Source: JAZGER01 sp036480335
Lineage (GTDB): Bacteria; Pseudomonadota; Gammaproteobacteria; DSM-19610
Assembly (NCBI GenBank): GCA_036480335.1
Contig: JAZGGH010000034.1
Location: 1-11,773, forward strand
Direction of reading: 5' to 3'
DNA length: 11,773 nucleotides
The notes below the pieces were generated by a model, which saw nothing but the letters and a program-made list of their open reading frames with translations, made no database searches and was not told the origin of the DNA. Positions 1 to 6,112 of the stretch are shown piece by piece; positions within the stretch are counted from its first letter, which is position 1; every line of letters starts with the position of its first letter. The position numbers and the translations under genes are program-made.

Positions 1-56
1 CCAGCGATAGCCAGTATAGAGCTCGCCATGGTTAACCTGCTGGAAAATTTCCGCAT
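1..56 (-). CDS. 5' end of an exported protein gene (partial, runs off left edge)
   Basis: On the minus strand an ATG at 56-54 follows a near-perfect Shine-Dalgarno (AGGAGGA, 67-61) at ideal spacing. Eighteen codons are visible before the window ends, reading MRKFSSRLTMASSILAIAG. The basic n-region (R2, K3, R7) followed by a hydrophobic, small-residue stretch is typical of a Sec signal peptide, so the product is probably periplasmic or outer-membrane. Nothing of the mature protein is visible, so no family can be named. It reads in the same direction as the upstream BepA-like gene but is separated by 204 bases containing its own promoter, so it is likely a separate transcription unit. Confidence rests on the ribosome site plus the signal-like N-terminus. 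Confidence 0.6.
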   Translation of the reverse strand, partial: MRKFSSRLTMASSILAIA

Positions 57-109
57 TATTTCCTCCTAAAAATGAAGCTTTATGGTGGTCGTTAATCTAT
101 AGATTTATG

Positions 110-138
110 CCTATAGTTTCTTATGAAAATATTATAGG
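110..138. repeat. Inverted repeat CCTATA/TATAGG in the leader
   Basis: CCTATA at 110-115 is mirrored by TATAGG at 133-138 (17-base gap). The right arm overlaps the perfect minus-strand TATAAT at 136-131, and another palindrome, TCTATAGA, lies at 96-103. The cluster of TATAG motifs might be a regulator site, but the AT-rich composition makes chance plausible. Confidence 0.3.
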
Positions 139-166
139 TAAAACTACGTCGTAACGCGCTAAACGC

Positions 167-196
167 ACTATAACCCGAGTCCTTGCGGCTAGTCAA
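167..196 (-). promoter_or_regulatory. Sigma70-type promoter for the left-edge exported-protein gene
   Basis: On the minus strand TTGACT (196-191) and TATAGT (172-167) each match five of six consensus bases and are separated by 18 bases. Transcription would give a leader of about 100 bases before the ATG at 56. A second, perfect TATAAT lies closer (136-131 minus) but has no recognisable -35 box, so it may be a secondary start. Both boxes are touched by inverted repeats listed separately. Inferred from sequence only. Confidence 0.5.
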
Positions 197-210
197 AACA
201 ATGCACTAGC
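188..210. repeat. Inverted repeat GCTAGT/ACTAGC over the -35 box
   Basis: Six-base arms at 188-193 and 205-210 enclose an 11-base gap. The left arm overlaps the minus-strand -35 box (196-191). This geometry suits an operator controlling the exported-protein gene; no regulator is identified. Confidence 0.3.
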
Positions 211-260
211 ACAGATTATTAAGGATGCGGTATTTTGTCAGCGGCTAAATGCCAGGAAAA

Positions 261-1688
261 TTAAAATTTATGCTTTGCCAGGCTTTCTGTTTTCAGTTCT
301 TTCAATCGGGTTTCAATCCTGGTCTGGGTGATTCGATCCAGTTTGGTACTCATTAAAGCTGATTTTAATTGTTGTATTGCCGCCCTGGTTTGACCCTGCA
401 GGTAGTATTTCTCGGCAGTTGCCTGCCGGGCTTCCCAGCTTCGACCCGAGGCTTCTGCGGTTTCTGCCAGCAGCGAGTATAAATCTATTGAATGGTGGCG
501 GTTATCAGCCATCAGGGTGTGTAGCAGTTTGAGTGCTTTGTCGGTTTGTCCAGCTTTCAGCAGAATTTTTGCGTAATGAGTGGTTATATTTGTATTGCCG
601 ACATAAAGTCGGTGGCTGTTTTTTAGTAGCTTGATGGCCTGGCTATGTTGCCCTGATTGTGAATAATAATTAGCGAGTGTTGTTCTAAAGAGTATATTAT
701 CCGGACTATTTTTCAGTAATTTTCGCATTTGAGAGATAGCCTGTTCGATACGATTTGATCTGTAATTCGCCAGGCTTTGTGCATATTTGAGACGTGTGGA
801 TTCCGGGTTTTTTGCTACTTCAGCATTATAAAATCTGGCGCTTTTTTCAGGCGTTCGGCTGGACAATACGCGTAAGCGAACTTGCATTAATTCAAAAATG
901 GGTAATCTGTCTGTGCCTGTAAAGCGGATCGTGCTGGCACGATCCTGAGCCTCAGCAATGCGGTCGAGTGTGAGTGGATGTGTGCTCAGGAATTCAGGGA
1001 TAGCAACACCATAGAGTTGATTGACTTTTTGTAACTGCTGAAAAAAATCTGGCATACCCTGAGGGTCGAACCCTGCTTTGCTTAATATCGCAATACCCAC
1101 CCTGTCAGCTTCTTTTTCGTTACTGCGAGTAAAGTTTATCTGGTACTGGATGTTGCCTGCCTGGATGGCAGAGGCTGCAGCGATGCCGGCTGAAGGGTCC
1201 GTTGCAGCACCGAGCAAAAGTGCTGCAATGGTTGCCGCAACTGTCGGTAGCGATAATCGGTCAGCAGCCTCAAAACCTCGGTATAAATGACGTTGGGTAA
1301 CATGTGCAATTTCATGCGCTAAGACACCAGCCAGTTCGCTTTCATTGCGTGCCAGTAGCATAAGACCTGTGTTGATCCCGATATATCCACCCGGACCGGC
1401 AAAGGCATTTATGGAGGTATCTTCAACCATAAAAAAGGTGAATTTACTGGTCGGGTTATCGCTGGCATTGGCCAGACGTTGTCCAAGCTTATGCAGGTAA
1501 TCATTAATATCCTGATCCGATGTAAGCGTTACCTGCTGTCTGACGCTCTGCATGAAAGCCTGGCCGAGTTGTTTTTCTTCCCGTGGACTGATCAGTGTTT
1601 GTGATGAATCACCAATATCGGGTAATTCAGCCATTAGTTGGCCTGACAGGGGAATCAAAAACAGGAAGAGCCAAAAGAGTTTTTTCAT
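261..1688 (-). CDS. bepA: BepA-like M48 family periplasmic metalloprotease with C-terminal TPR region
   Basis: This 475-residue protein belongs to the M48 zinc metalloproteases of the BepA (YfgC) type, which in E. coli act in the periplasm on outer-membrane assembly substrates such as LptD and the BAM complex. Residues 1-20 form a Sec signal peptide (lysines at 2-3, hydrophobic core, cleavage expected after MA at 19-20). The zinc motif HEIAH is at 125-129 and the third ligand is probably Glu193 in NEKEADRVG. The conserved AFAGPGG lies near 95-101. Residues from about 280 to 460 are helical repeats with the spacing of TPR units, as in BepA. Length is close to E. coli BepA (487). The ATG at 1688 lacks a strong Shine-Dalgarno, but the signal peptide supports it. 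It is divergent from the rhodanese gene. Orthology to BepA rather than another M48-TPR paralogue is inferred. Confidence 0.87.
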   Translation of the reverse strand: MKKLFWLFLFLIPLSGQLMAELPDIGDSSQTLISPREEKQLGQAFMQSVRQQVTLTSDQDINDYLHKLGQRLANASDNPTSKFTFFMVEDTSINAFAGPGGYIGINTGLMLLARNESELAGVLAHEIAHVTQRHLYRGFEAADRLSLPTVAATIAALLLGAATDPSAGIAAASAIQAGNIQYQINFTRSNEKEADRVGIAILSKAGFDPQGMPDFFQQLQKVNQLYGVAIPEFLSTHPLTLDRIAEAQDRASTIRFTGTDRLPIFELMQVRLRVLSSRTPEKSARFYNAEVAKNPESTRLKYAQSLANYRSNRIEQAISQMRKLLKNSPDNILFRTTLANYYSQSGQHSQAIKLLKNSHRLYVGNTNITTHYAKILLKAGQTDKALKLLHTLMADNRHHSIDLYSLLAETAEASGRSWEARQATAEKYYLQGQTRAAIQQLKSALMSTKLDRITQTRIETRLKELKTESLAKHKF

Positions 1689-1740
1689 AATGATACTTTA
1701 ACAACGTTGGCTGGTTAGAGTTCAGAGTATTTATTATTCG

Positions 1741-1862
1741 GGAATTAAGGAAGGTTAATGAATGTGACGGGAACTTGACACATGATCAATAGTTGGTAAT
1801 ATTAGGCAGGCCTTATATTAAATTTGTTTATGGAGAGTCCAGCTTTGTTAGGAATTAAGGAA
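1741..1862 (+). repeat. 12-bp direct repeat GGAATTAAGGAA, two copies 110 bp apart
   Basis: The same 12 bases occur at 1741-1752, upstream of the rhodanese promoter, and at 1851-1862, within the first codons of the rhodanese reading frame. Flanking bases differ. A regulator site or a chance purine-rich match are both possible. Confidence 0.35.
1775..1802 (+). promoter_or_regulatory. Sigma70-type promoter for the rhodanese gene
   Basis: A perfect TTGACA (1775-1780) is followed after 16 bases by TAATAT (1797-1802). Transcription would begin near 1809, some 20 bases before the ATG at 1830 and about 36 before the alternative TTG at 1845. It lies in the intergenic region divergent from the protease gene. 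Confidence 0.55.
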
Positions 1863-2189
1863 ATTACGTCACTACAATTAAAAGAAACGCTGGACAATAA
1901 GCCTTCCGGGTATCGCCTGATTGATATTCGTAGCAAAGCAGAAATGGCTCAGGGTGTTATTCCCGGAGCGGAACTGGTGCCAATGCACCTTGTCCCACTC
2001 AAGGCAGAAGAATGGCGTGATGATGATACGGTGGTGCTATATTGTCGCTCAGGAGCGCGCTCTGCTCAGGTCTGTAGCTTTCTGCAGCAACAGGGGTTTA
2101 ATAATGTAGTTAATATGCGTGGGGGTATTATTGATTGGGTCAGGCAGGGAATGAGTATTGATTTCCCACAACGCATGACCGGCTCATGA
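1830..2189 (+). CDS. Single-domain rhodanese-like sulfurtransferase
   Basis: A 119-residue cytoplasmic protein (no signal peptide) made of one rhodanese domain. Seen: the LIDIRS strand at 30-35 with the acidic E38, and the active-site loop CRSGAR with the catalytic Cys72 that would carry the persulfide; the closing GGIIDW segment lies near the C-terminus. Such proteins transfer sulfane sulfur; the donor and acceptor here are unknown. The six-residue loop is typical of sulfur-transferring rhodaneses rather than Cdc25-like phosphatases, which have seven. It lies 99 bases upstream of tusA on the same strand, suggesting a sulfur-relay role. The start is uncertain: ATG 1830 has no Shine-Dalgarno, whereas TTG 1845 has GGAGAG (1832-1837) at 7-base spacing and would give 114 residues without damaging the domain. 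An in-frame TTG at 1824 is less likely. Confidence 0.85.
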   Translation: MESPALLGIKEITSLQLKETLDNKPSGYRLIDIRSKAEMAQGVIPGAELVPMHLVPLKAEEWRDDDTVVLYCRSGARSAQVCSFLQQQGFNNVVNMRGGIIDWVRQGMSIDFPQRMTGS

Positions 2190-2192
2190 GAC

Positions 2193-2221
2193 TTGCGTTT
2201 AGAGATAACATGTTTTATAAG
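2193..2221 (+). promoter_or_regulatory. Candidate tusA promoter
   Basis: TTGCGT (2193-2198; only the TTG matches well) is followed after 17 bases by TATAAG (2216-2221, five of six). Transcription would begin near 2228 and give a leader of about 60 bases. Its presence means tusA can be expressed independently of the upstream rhodanese gene. Confidence 0.42.
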
Positions 2222-2233
2222 TTATAGCTTATA
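2216..2233. repeat. Inverted repeat TATAAG/CTTATA on the tusA -10 box
   Basis: Six-base arms at 2216-2221 and 2228-2233 flank the 6 bases TTATAG. The left arm is the candidate -10 box itself, so a protein bound here would block the promoter. AT-rich, so chance is possible. Confidence 0.3.
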
Positions 2234-2251
2234 TTTTAGATGGGGTTACAA

Positions 2252-2263
2252 CGGGTAAGCCCG
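2252..2263 (+). promoter_or_regulatory. Small GC hairpin in the tusA leader
   Basis: CGGG (2252-2255) and CCCG (2260-2263) flank the tetraloop TAAG, 10 bases before the Shine-Dalgarno (AAGGAGA, 2274-2280). It may stabilise the message or space the ribosome site; too short to call a riboswitch. Confidence 0.28.
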
Positions 2264-2288
2264 CAATTAACTGAAGGAGAAACCTTAA

Positions 2289-2519
2289 ATGGCTGATTTT
2301 GATGAAGAGTTGGATGCATCCGGTTTGAACTGCCCACTGCCTATTCTACGTGCCAAAAAAGCACTGAATGGAATCGATAGCGGCAAGGTTCTGAGGATTA
2401 TTTCAACAGATCCGGGTTCTGTTAAAGACTTTGAAGCTTTTGCCAAGCAGACGGGTAATGAACTGATGGAATCTAAAGAAGAGGGTGGCAAGTACCAGTT
2501 CCTGATCCGTAAGGGTTAA
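2289..2519 (+). CDS. tusA: TusA-family sulfur carrier protein
   Basis: A 76-residue protein of the TusA/SirA family. The family signature CPxP is present as CPLP with the persulfide-carrying Cys15, placed after the DASGL strand at 9-13 as usual. The rest (LRAKKAL, then a strand ending in the TDPGS turn, then a helix with DFEAFAKQTG) fits the two-layer alpha/beta fold, and the length is normal. Family members accept sulfur from IscS or rhodaneses and pass it on for tRNA thiolation, molybdenum cofactor assembly or sulfur oxidation. The true role here is open, because several TusA paralogues exist and no TusBCD partner lies in the window. The start has a good Shine-Dalgarno (AAGGAGA) at 8 bases. 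The neighbouring rhodanese and, beyond it, a BepA-like gene give a context also recalled for the TusA-like PA1006 of Pseudomonas. A terminator follows. Confidence 0.87.
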   Translation: MADFDEELDASGLNCPLPILRAKKALNGIDSGKVLRIISTDPGSVKDFEAFAKQTGNELMESKEEGGKYQFLIRKG

Positions 2520-2526
2520 AAATCTG

Positions 2527-2540
2527 GTCAGTTACCTGAC
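2527..2540 (+). other. Small hairpin between the tusA stop and its terminator
   Basis: GTCAG (2527-2531) and CTGAC (2536-2540) pair around the tetraloop TTAC, 8 bases after the tusA stop and 11 before the terminator stem. It may protect the 3' end of the message. Confidence 0.3.
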
Positions 2541-2550
2541 ATGCAGAAAG

Positions 2551-2572
2551 GCCGGTTTTAACCGGCTTTTTT
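2551..2572 (+). terminator. Intrinsic terminator after tusA, possibly bidirectional
   Basis: The GC-rich palindrome GCCGGTTTTAACCGGC (2551-2566) is followed directly by six T residues (2567-2572), the classical form for the plus strand. On the minus strand the stem is followed by CTTTCT, a weaker U-tract, so it may also end transcripts of the convergent gene that stops at 2608. Confidence 0.88.
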
Positions 2573-2607
2573 GTGTTAAGAATGAAAAGACGATTAATAG
2601 AGGTGCC

Positions 2608-4419
2608 CTAAAGAATATCCCAGATATCGTTGTAACTGGATGCTTCAAAAGGTTGCTGAGCAGCTTGTTCAGAGATTTCTATTTCACTAGTGACTGTAAA
2701 CTGAAACTGTGCAAAGCTACCGGTATTCTCAACCAGTTTGGTGAGTTGCACACTGAATGAACGGCCATTGCAATTAATGTGTACCTGATCACCGGGTCTG
2801 AAGGGTGGTGAGGGTAATAATACGGTTGCCTGTTGCTGGATCGAGGCTATTTCCGGTAGTAACAGGCCGCGTAGAGATGCCGGGGCCTGCTTGCGTTCAG
2901 TTGTTGGGGTTGCGGTAATCGCAATCGCGCTGGGTGATAACATCTGTATTCCCAGCTCCAGATCAGTATTGTTTTGTGATTTCATCCAGCGGATGGTGCC
3001 AAGTCGCCATTGAAAGCTGTCAGGATTGCTTTCATCACGGATACCGACCAGTTCTCCGACCTGTGCCCGTACGGTTTCCTTGTTATCCCAGAGCAGACAG
3101 TAACCACCTGCACTGACATTGACCATTTTCCACTCCTGGGTCTGGTAGGCCCTGTTGATACGTATCCCCGCTGCTGCACGGGCTACCGCATCTTCAGTTG
3201 ATGTTGGCTTACTCTCATCTTCCAGCGTGAACTGCATTTCCCACATATCCGGCGTTTCTGATTTGCTCTGGGTGGAGTGAGCACGAAAGCGAGCCGTATT
3301 ATCGTAGATCTGTCCGAGAATATCAGAAGCTGATTCGTTCACCCGGATACCATTACCTGCTGGATGACTGAAGGCGGCTTCTCCACTGATAAAATAATGA
3401 ATTGCCCCCAGTCCGGTTGCTGTGATGATATCTGAATGGTCTTTGGTTCGGGTGTAACGGCGTTTCGGCATGACTCCCCAGGAAAGCATTAATCGTCGTA
3501 ACGTACTGGCGTTAAGTAACTGTTCAGAGGCTCTGCCGGTTTTACGTAAGGTGGTGAGTGCTTCTCTGACAGTGATTGCGAGTTGTGAAGTATCCAGTGC
3601 ACGTTGATATTCCGGTGCGGATTCGGTGTTCGCAAGCACTTGATAATGAGCTGGCTGGACGCTGCCCAGATCTGCGATAAATAACGGATCGCTGACGGCT
3701 TCTATCGGCAGGATATCGCAATTTTCCTGCCAGCGGCCAAGTGTCATGAAGACTTTTTCGGCAATGCCGCGACGCAGTCGGTATGGGCAACTTAACGACA
3801 ATAGGGTTATCTGTTTGTACAGGCCACTGATGGTGGTTGGTGTTGTGTCGTGTGTGGCCGTGCCGGGTGTTGGCTTGTCCTGCAAGCCGAGCTGTTCGGC
3901 ATGCCAGTATAATGTGTGTACATCTTTCCAGGTTCTGCTGGGGTAGTTCATGTAAGTCTGGTAAGACAGCAGTAAAATATTGTTGAGCAGCAACATAGCC
4001 CGGTACAGGCTGATTTGCAGCAATGATTTTTTCTGCAGCAACGCATTAGCTTCAAGCTGTTCAGAAAATACAATCATATATCCGGTGGCAAGTTCGAGGA
4101 TAACTTCCTGCGTCAGTTGTGCAACTCTGTACTGTTTTTGGGTTAGCGGTAATGGTTGCTCTATAAAATGTTTTTTCAGTGATTCCGTGACGAAATCAAT
4201 GCTGGGAGTGAGTGTTTCCAGTGCTGATAAACGTGTTTTACTCGGCAGCGATTGATGGTTGATATCGGAGAGAGTGCTGGCCAGTGCCTGGGTTGTATCA
4301 CCAATATTGGCGATCGGTAATTCACCAATCCATTTTTTCAGTTTCTGTGCACGACAGTCAAAGGCATTTTTGTCTGGCGTCTGTCGTTTTGGCAATGAGA
4401 GTTGCATACGCTGCTTCAT
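2608..4419 (-). CDS. Uncharacterised 603-residue protein with possible C-terminal PilZ-like domain
   Basis: I do not recognise a characterised family for this protein. It has no signal peptide; hydrophobic stretches (about 104-118 and 139-152) look like buried helices rather than membrane spans. Residues 1-330 are mainly helical and Leu/Gln-rich, with a Thr/Pro-rich break near 182-197. From about 415 the character changes to beta strands: RINR at 420-423, then NVSAGGY at 434-440, resembling the (D/N)xSxxG element of PilZ domains, then QVGELVGI and a RLGTIRW strand, up to about residue 500. A proline-rich linker leads to a final beta-rich segment (about 535-582) containing FRPGDQV. The canonical RxxxR half of the c-di-GMP site is not clearly present, so ligand binding is unproven. 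It is downstream of epmB on the same strand with a separate promoter, and convergent with tusA. Confidence 0.75.
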   Translation of the reverse strand: MKQRMQLSLPKRQTPDKNAFDCRAQKLKKWIGELPIANIGDTTQALASTLSDINHQSLPSKTRLSALETLTPSIDFVTESLKKHFIEQPLPLTQKQYRVAQLTQEVILELATGYMIVFSEQLEANALLQKKSLLQISLYRAMLLLNNILLLSYQTYMNYPSRTWKDVHTLYWHAEQLGLQDKPTPGTATHDTTPTTISGLYKQITLLSLSCPYRLRRGIAEKVFMTLGRWQENCDILPIEAVSDPLFIADLGSVQPAHYQVLANTESAPEYQRALDTSQLAITVREALTTLRKTGRASEQLLNASTLRRLMLSWGVMPKRRYTRTKDHSDIITATGLGAIHYFISGEAAFSHPAGNGIRVNESASDILGQIYDNTARFRAHSTQSKSETPDMWEMQFTLEDESKPTSTEDAVARAAAGIRINRAYQTQEWKMVNVSAGGYCLLWDNKETVRAQVGELVGIRDESNPDSFQWRLGTIRWMKSQNNTDLELGIQMLSPSAIAITATPTTERKQAPASLRGLLLPEIASIQQQATVLLPSPPFRPGDQVHINCNGRSFSVQLTKLVENTGSFAQFQFTVTSEIEISEQAAQQPFEASSYNDIWDIL

Positions 4420-4435
4420 GGTGTTCCCGATTCCT

Positions 4436-4463
4436 ATTATAGAGTGTTAGTGCACCAGGTAAA
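4436..4463 (-). promoter_or_regulatory. Promoter for the 603-residue protein gene
   Basis: On the minus strand a perfect TATAAT (4441-4436) is preceded by 16 bases and TTTACC (4463-4458, four of six). It lies in the 76-base gap after epmB, so the downstream gene need not depend on epmB transcription. A GGGAA ribosome site follows, 5 bases before the ATG at 4419. Confidence 0.5.
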
Positions 4464-4495
4464 TAGCGGCACTCTGGAGGAGAACTGAAGGAACG

Positions 4496-5500
4496 CTACA
4501 GGAGTTGTTTTGCCGGCATGTCCGGAAATTCTCGTACCAGCCGTGGTAGTAAATATCCGGGTAATCTTGCCTGTAATTCTTTATGCAGTGATTTTGCTTT
4601 CTTATCATTGACTGAAAAATGTGCCGCGCCGTTAACGGCATCCAGTTGATGCAGATAATACGGCAGAATACCTGTTTCGAAGAGTTTCAGGCTCAGTGCT
4701 TCCAGCGTCGGCACAGAATCATTGATGGAATGGAGTAATACTGACTGATTCAGCAGATGGTCGGTTGCCTTGCGTAATCGTTGGCAGGCTTGTGCCAGCT
4801 CATGATCAATTTCAGCGGCATGATTGATATGCAAAACAATGACCGTTTTCAGGCGAGTATCGACCAGCCAGCCCAGCAGTGCATCATCAATTCGACTGGG
4901 TAGAACCACAGGTTGACGAGTATGAATACGCAGACGTTGCAGGTGAGGAATATCACTTAGCTGATTAACAACCCTGGCCAGTTTGTTATCAGACAGTGAA
5001 AGTGGGTCGCCGCCGCTTAGAATGATTTCGCTGATGTCAGCGTTCTCGCGGATATAATCAACAGAAGCCTGCCAGTGTTGTGCCATTGGATTCGCCTGCG
5101 GGTATGGGAAATGGCGTCGGAAGCAATAGCGGCAATGAATGGCGCAGGCACCTGTTAATGTCAACAGGACTCGCCCATGATATTTATGCAACAATCCGGG
5201 CGCAGGCATGCCGGTGTTTTCATCCAGGGGGTCATTGCTGTAGCCAGGCTGTTGTTCACATTCTGCGGCGAGTGGCAGCACCTGTTTGAGTAATGGGTCG
5301 TTGAGATCACCGCTACGCATTCGGCGGATAAAGCTGTGTGTGACTTTCATTGGAAAGCCTTTATCAGCTGCCAGCGAAACCGGCAATCTGGATGCCGGTA
5401 TTTTGAGCATGTCCAGTAATTCGAGCGGATCGGTGATCGCTTTCGCCAGTTCCTGTTGCCAGGGGGCAGTTTGTTGCAATGGCAGGCTTCGGGGTATCAT
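4496..5500 (-). CDS. epmB: EF-P (R)-beta-lysine synthase: EpmB, radical-SAM lysine 2,3-aminomutase
   Basis: A cytoplasmic radical-SAM, PLP-dependent enzyme that converts L-lysine to (R)-beta-lysine, the donor for modifying EF-P. The cluster motif CxxxCxxC is intact as CAIHCRYCF; its cysteines are residues 119, 123 and 126 counted from this start. It is followed by FRRHFPY and the ILSGGDPL SAM-binding segment, then RIHTRQPVV, all hallmarks of the KamA/EpmB family. The 334-residue length matches the short EpmB type (342 in E. coli) rather than the longer catabolic KamA. ATG 5500 is chosen because AAGG lies 5 bases upstream; the in-frame GTG at 5506 would add two residues but has no ribosome site. 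The N-terminal segment with ITDPLELL aligns with the E. coli protein. It is divergent from efp across 39 bases, directly linking it to EF-P maturation. Confidence 0.93.
   Translation of the reverse strand: MIPRSLPLQQTAPWQQELAKAITDPLELLDMLKIPASRLPVSLAADKGFPMKVTHSFIRRMRSGDLNDPLLKQVLPLAAECEQQPGYSNDPLDENTGMPAPGLLHKYHGRVLLTLTGACAIHCRYCFRRHFPYPQANPMAQHWQASVDYIRENADISEIILSGGDPLSLSDNKLARVVNQLSDIPHLQRLRIHTRQPVVLPSRIDDALLGWLVDTRLKTVIVLHINHAAEIDHELAQACQRLRKATDHLLNQSVLLHSINDSVPTLEALSLKLFETGILPYYLHQLDAVNGAAHFSVNDKKAKSLHKELQARLPGYLLPRLVREFPDMPAKQLL
5474..5500 (+). promoter_or_regulatory. Candidate efp promoter overlapping the epmB start
   Basis: TATCAT (5495-5500, five of six) is preceded either by TTGCAA (5474-5479, 15-base spacer) or TTGTTG (5471-5476, 18-base spacer). 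The last three bases of the -10 box are the complement of the epmB start codon. Transcription would begin near 5507, giving efp a leader of about 33 bases. Tentative. Confidence 0.38.
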
Positions 5501-5502
5501 AG

Positions 5503-5536
5503 GCACCTTAGCTTATTCTGTTAATTGAAAAGGTGC
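5503..5536. repeat. Inverted repeat spanning the epmB-efp intergenic region
   Basis: GCACCTT (5503-5509) is exactly mirrored by AAGGTGC (5530-5536). Each arm holds the AAGG ribosome site of the gene on its side, so part of the symmetry reflects two similar Shine-Dalgarno sequences. A transcript covering both arms could fold and hide the efp ribosome site; a dimeric regulator could also bind. Confidence 0.4.
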
Positions 5537-5539
5537 TCA

Positions 5540-6109
5540 ATGGCGACCTATAGTACAAACGAATTCAAGAGTGGTTTGAAATTCATGCTGGATAACGACC
5601 CTTGCTCTATTATTGAAAACGAATTTGTGAAGCCTGGCAAGGGGCAGGCATTCAATCGGGTAAGAATCCGCAATCTGAAAACCGGTCGGGTGATTGAGCG
5701 TACCTTCAAATCTGGGGAATCAGTCGAGGCTGCAGATGTCATGGATACGGATATGCAGTATCTGTATACCGATGGTGAATTCTGGTATTTCATGGACCCT
5801 GTTTCCTTTGAACAGGTCGGTGCCAGCAGTACTGCTGTGGGTGACAATATCAAATGGCTCAAAGAACAGGACACTTGTGAAGTGACTCTCTGGAACGGTG
5901 ATCCAATCGCGATTACTGTACCGAATTTTGTCATGTTGAGCGTTGCCGAGACTGACCCTGGTGTTCGTGGCGATACCTCTGGCGGTGGCGGCAAGCCAGC
6001 AACACTGGAAACCGGGGCTGTGGTTCGGGTGCCTCTGTTCATTGATATTGGTGAAATGATCAAGGTGGATACCCGCTCCGGAGATTATGTCGGCAGAGCA
6101 AAGGATTAA
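5540..6109 (+). CDS. efp: Translation elongation factor P
   Basis: A 189-residue EF-P, the ribosomal factor that relieves stalling at consecutive prolines. All three domains are present at normal length (E. coli 188). The modification loop reads EFVKPGKGQAF, placing the target lysine at Lys34, the residue that EpmA beta-lysylates; the presence of lysine rather than arginine there agrees with the flanking epmA and epmB instead of the EarP rhamnosylation route. The C-terminal domain keeps the family signature region (KPATLETGAVVRVPLF, near 152-167) and ends in IKVDTRSGDYVGR. ATG 5540 has an AAGG ribosome site 6 bases upstream and gives the conserved MATYSTNEF N-terminus; an in-frame TTG at 5525 would add five unconserved residues. 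It heads an efp-epmA-trmJ run. Confidence 0.98.
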   Translation: MATYSTNEFKSGLKFMLDNDPCSIIENEFVKPGKGQAFNRVRIRNLKTGRVIERTFKSGESVEAADVMDTDMQYLYTDGEFWYFMDPVSFEQVGASSTAVGDNIKWLKEQDTCEVTLWNGDPIAITVPNFVMLSVAETDPGVRGDTSGGGGKPATLETGAVVRVPLFIDIGEMIKVDTRSGDYVGRAKD

Positions 6110-6112
6110 CCG

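Noticed and set aside
1758..1778. Six-codon mini-frame (MNVTGT) after AAGGAAGG, upstream of the rhodanese gene
   Set aside because: It lies upstream of the likely promoter (its stop is inside the TTGACA box), so it would not be on the rhodanese transcript.
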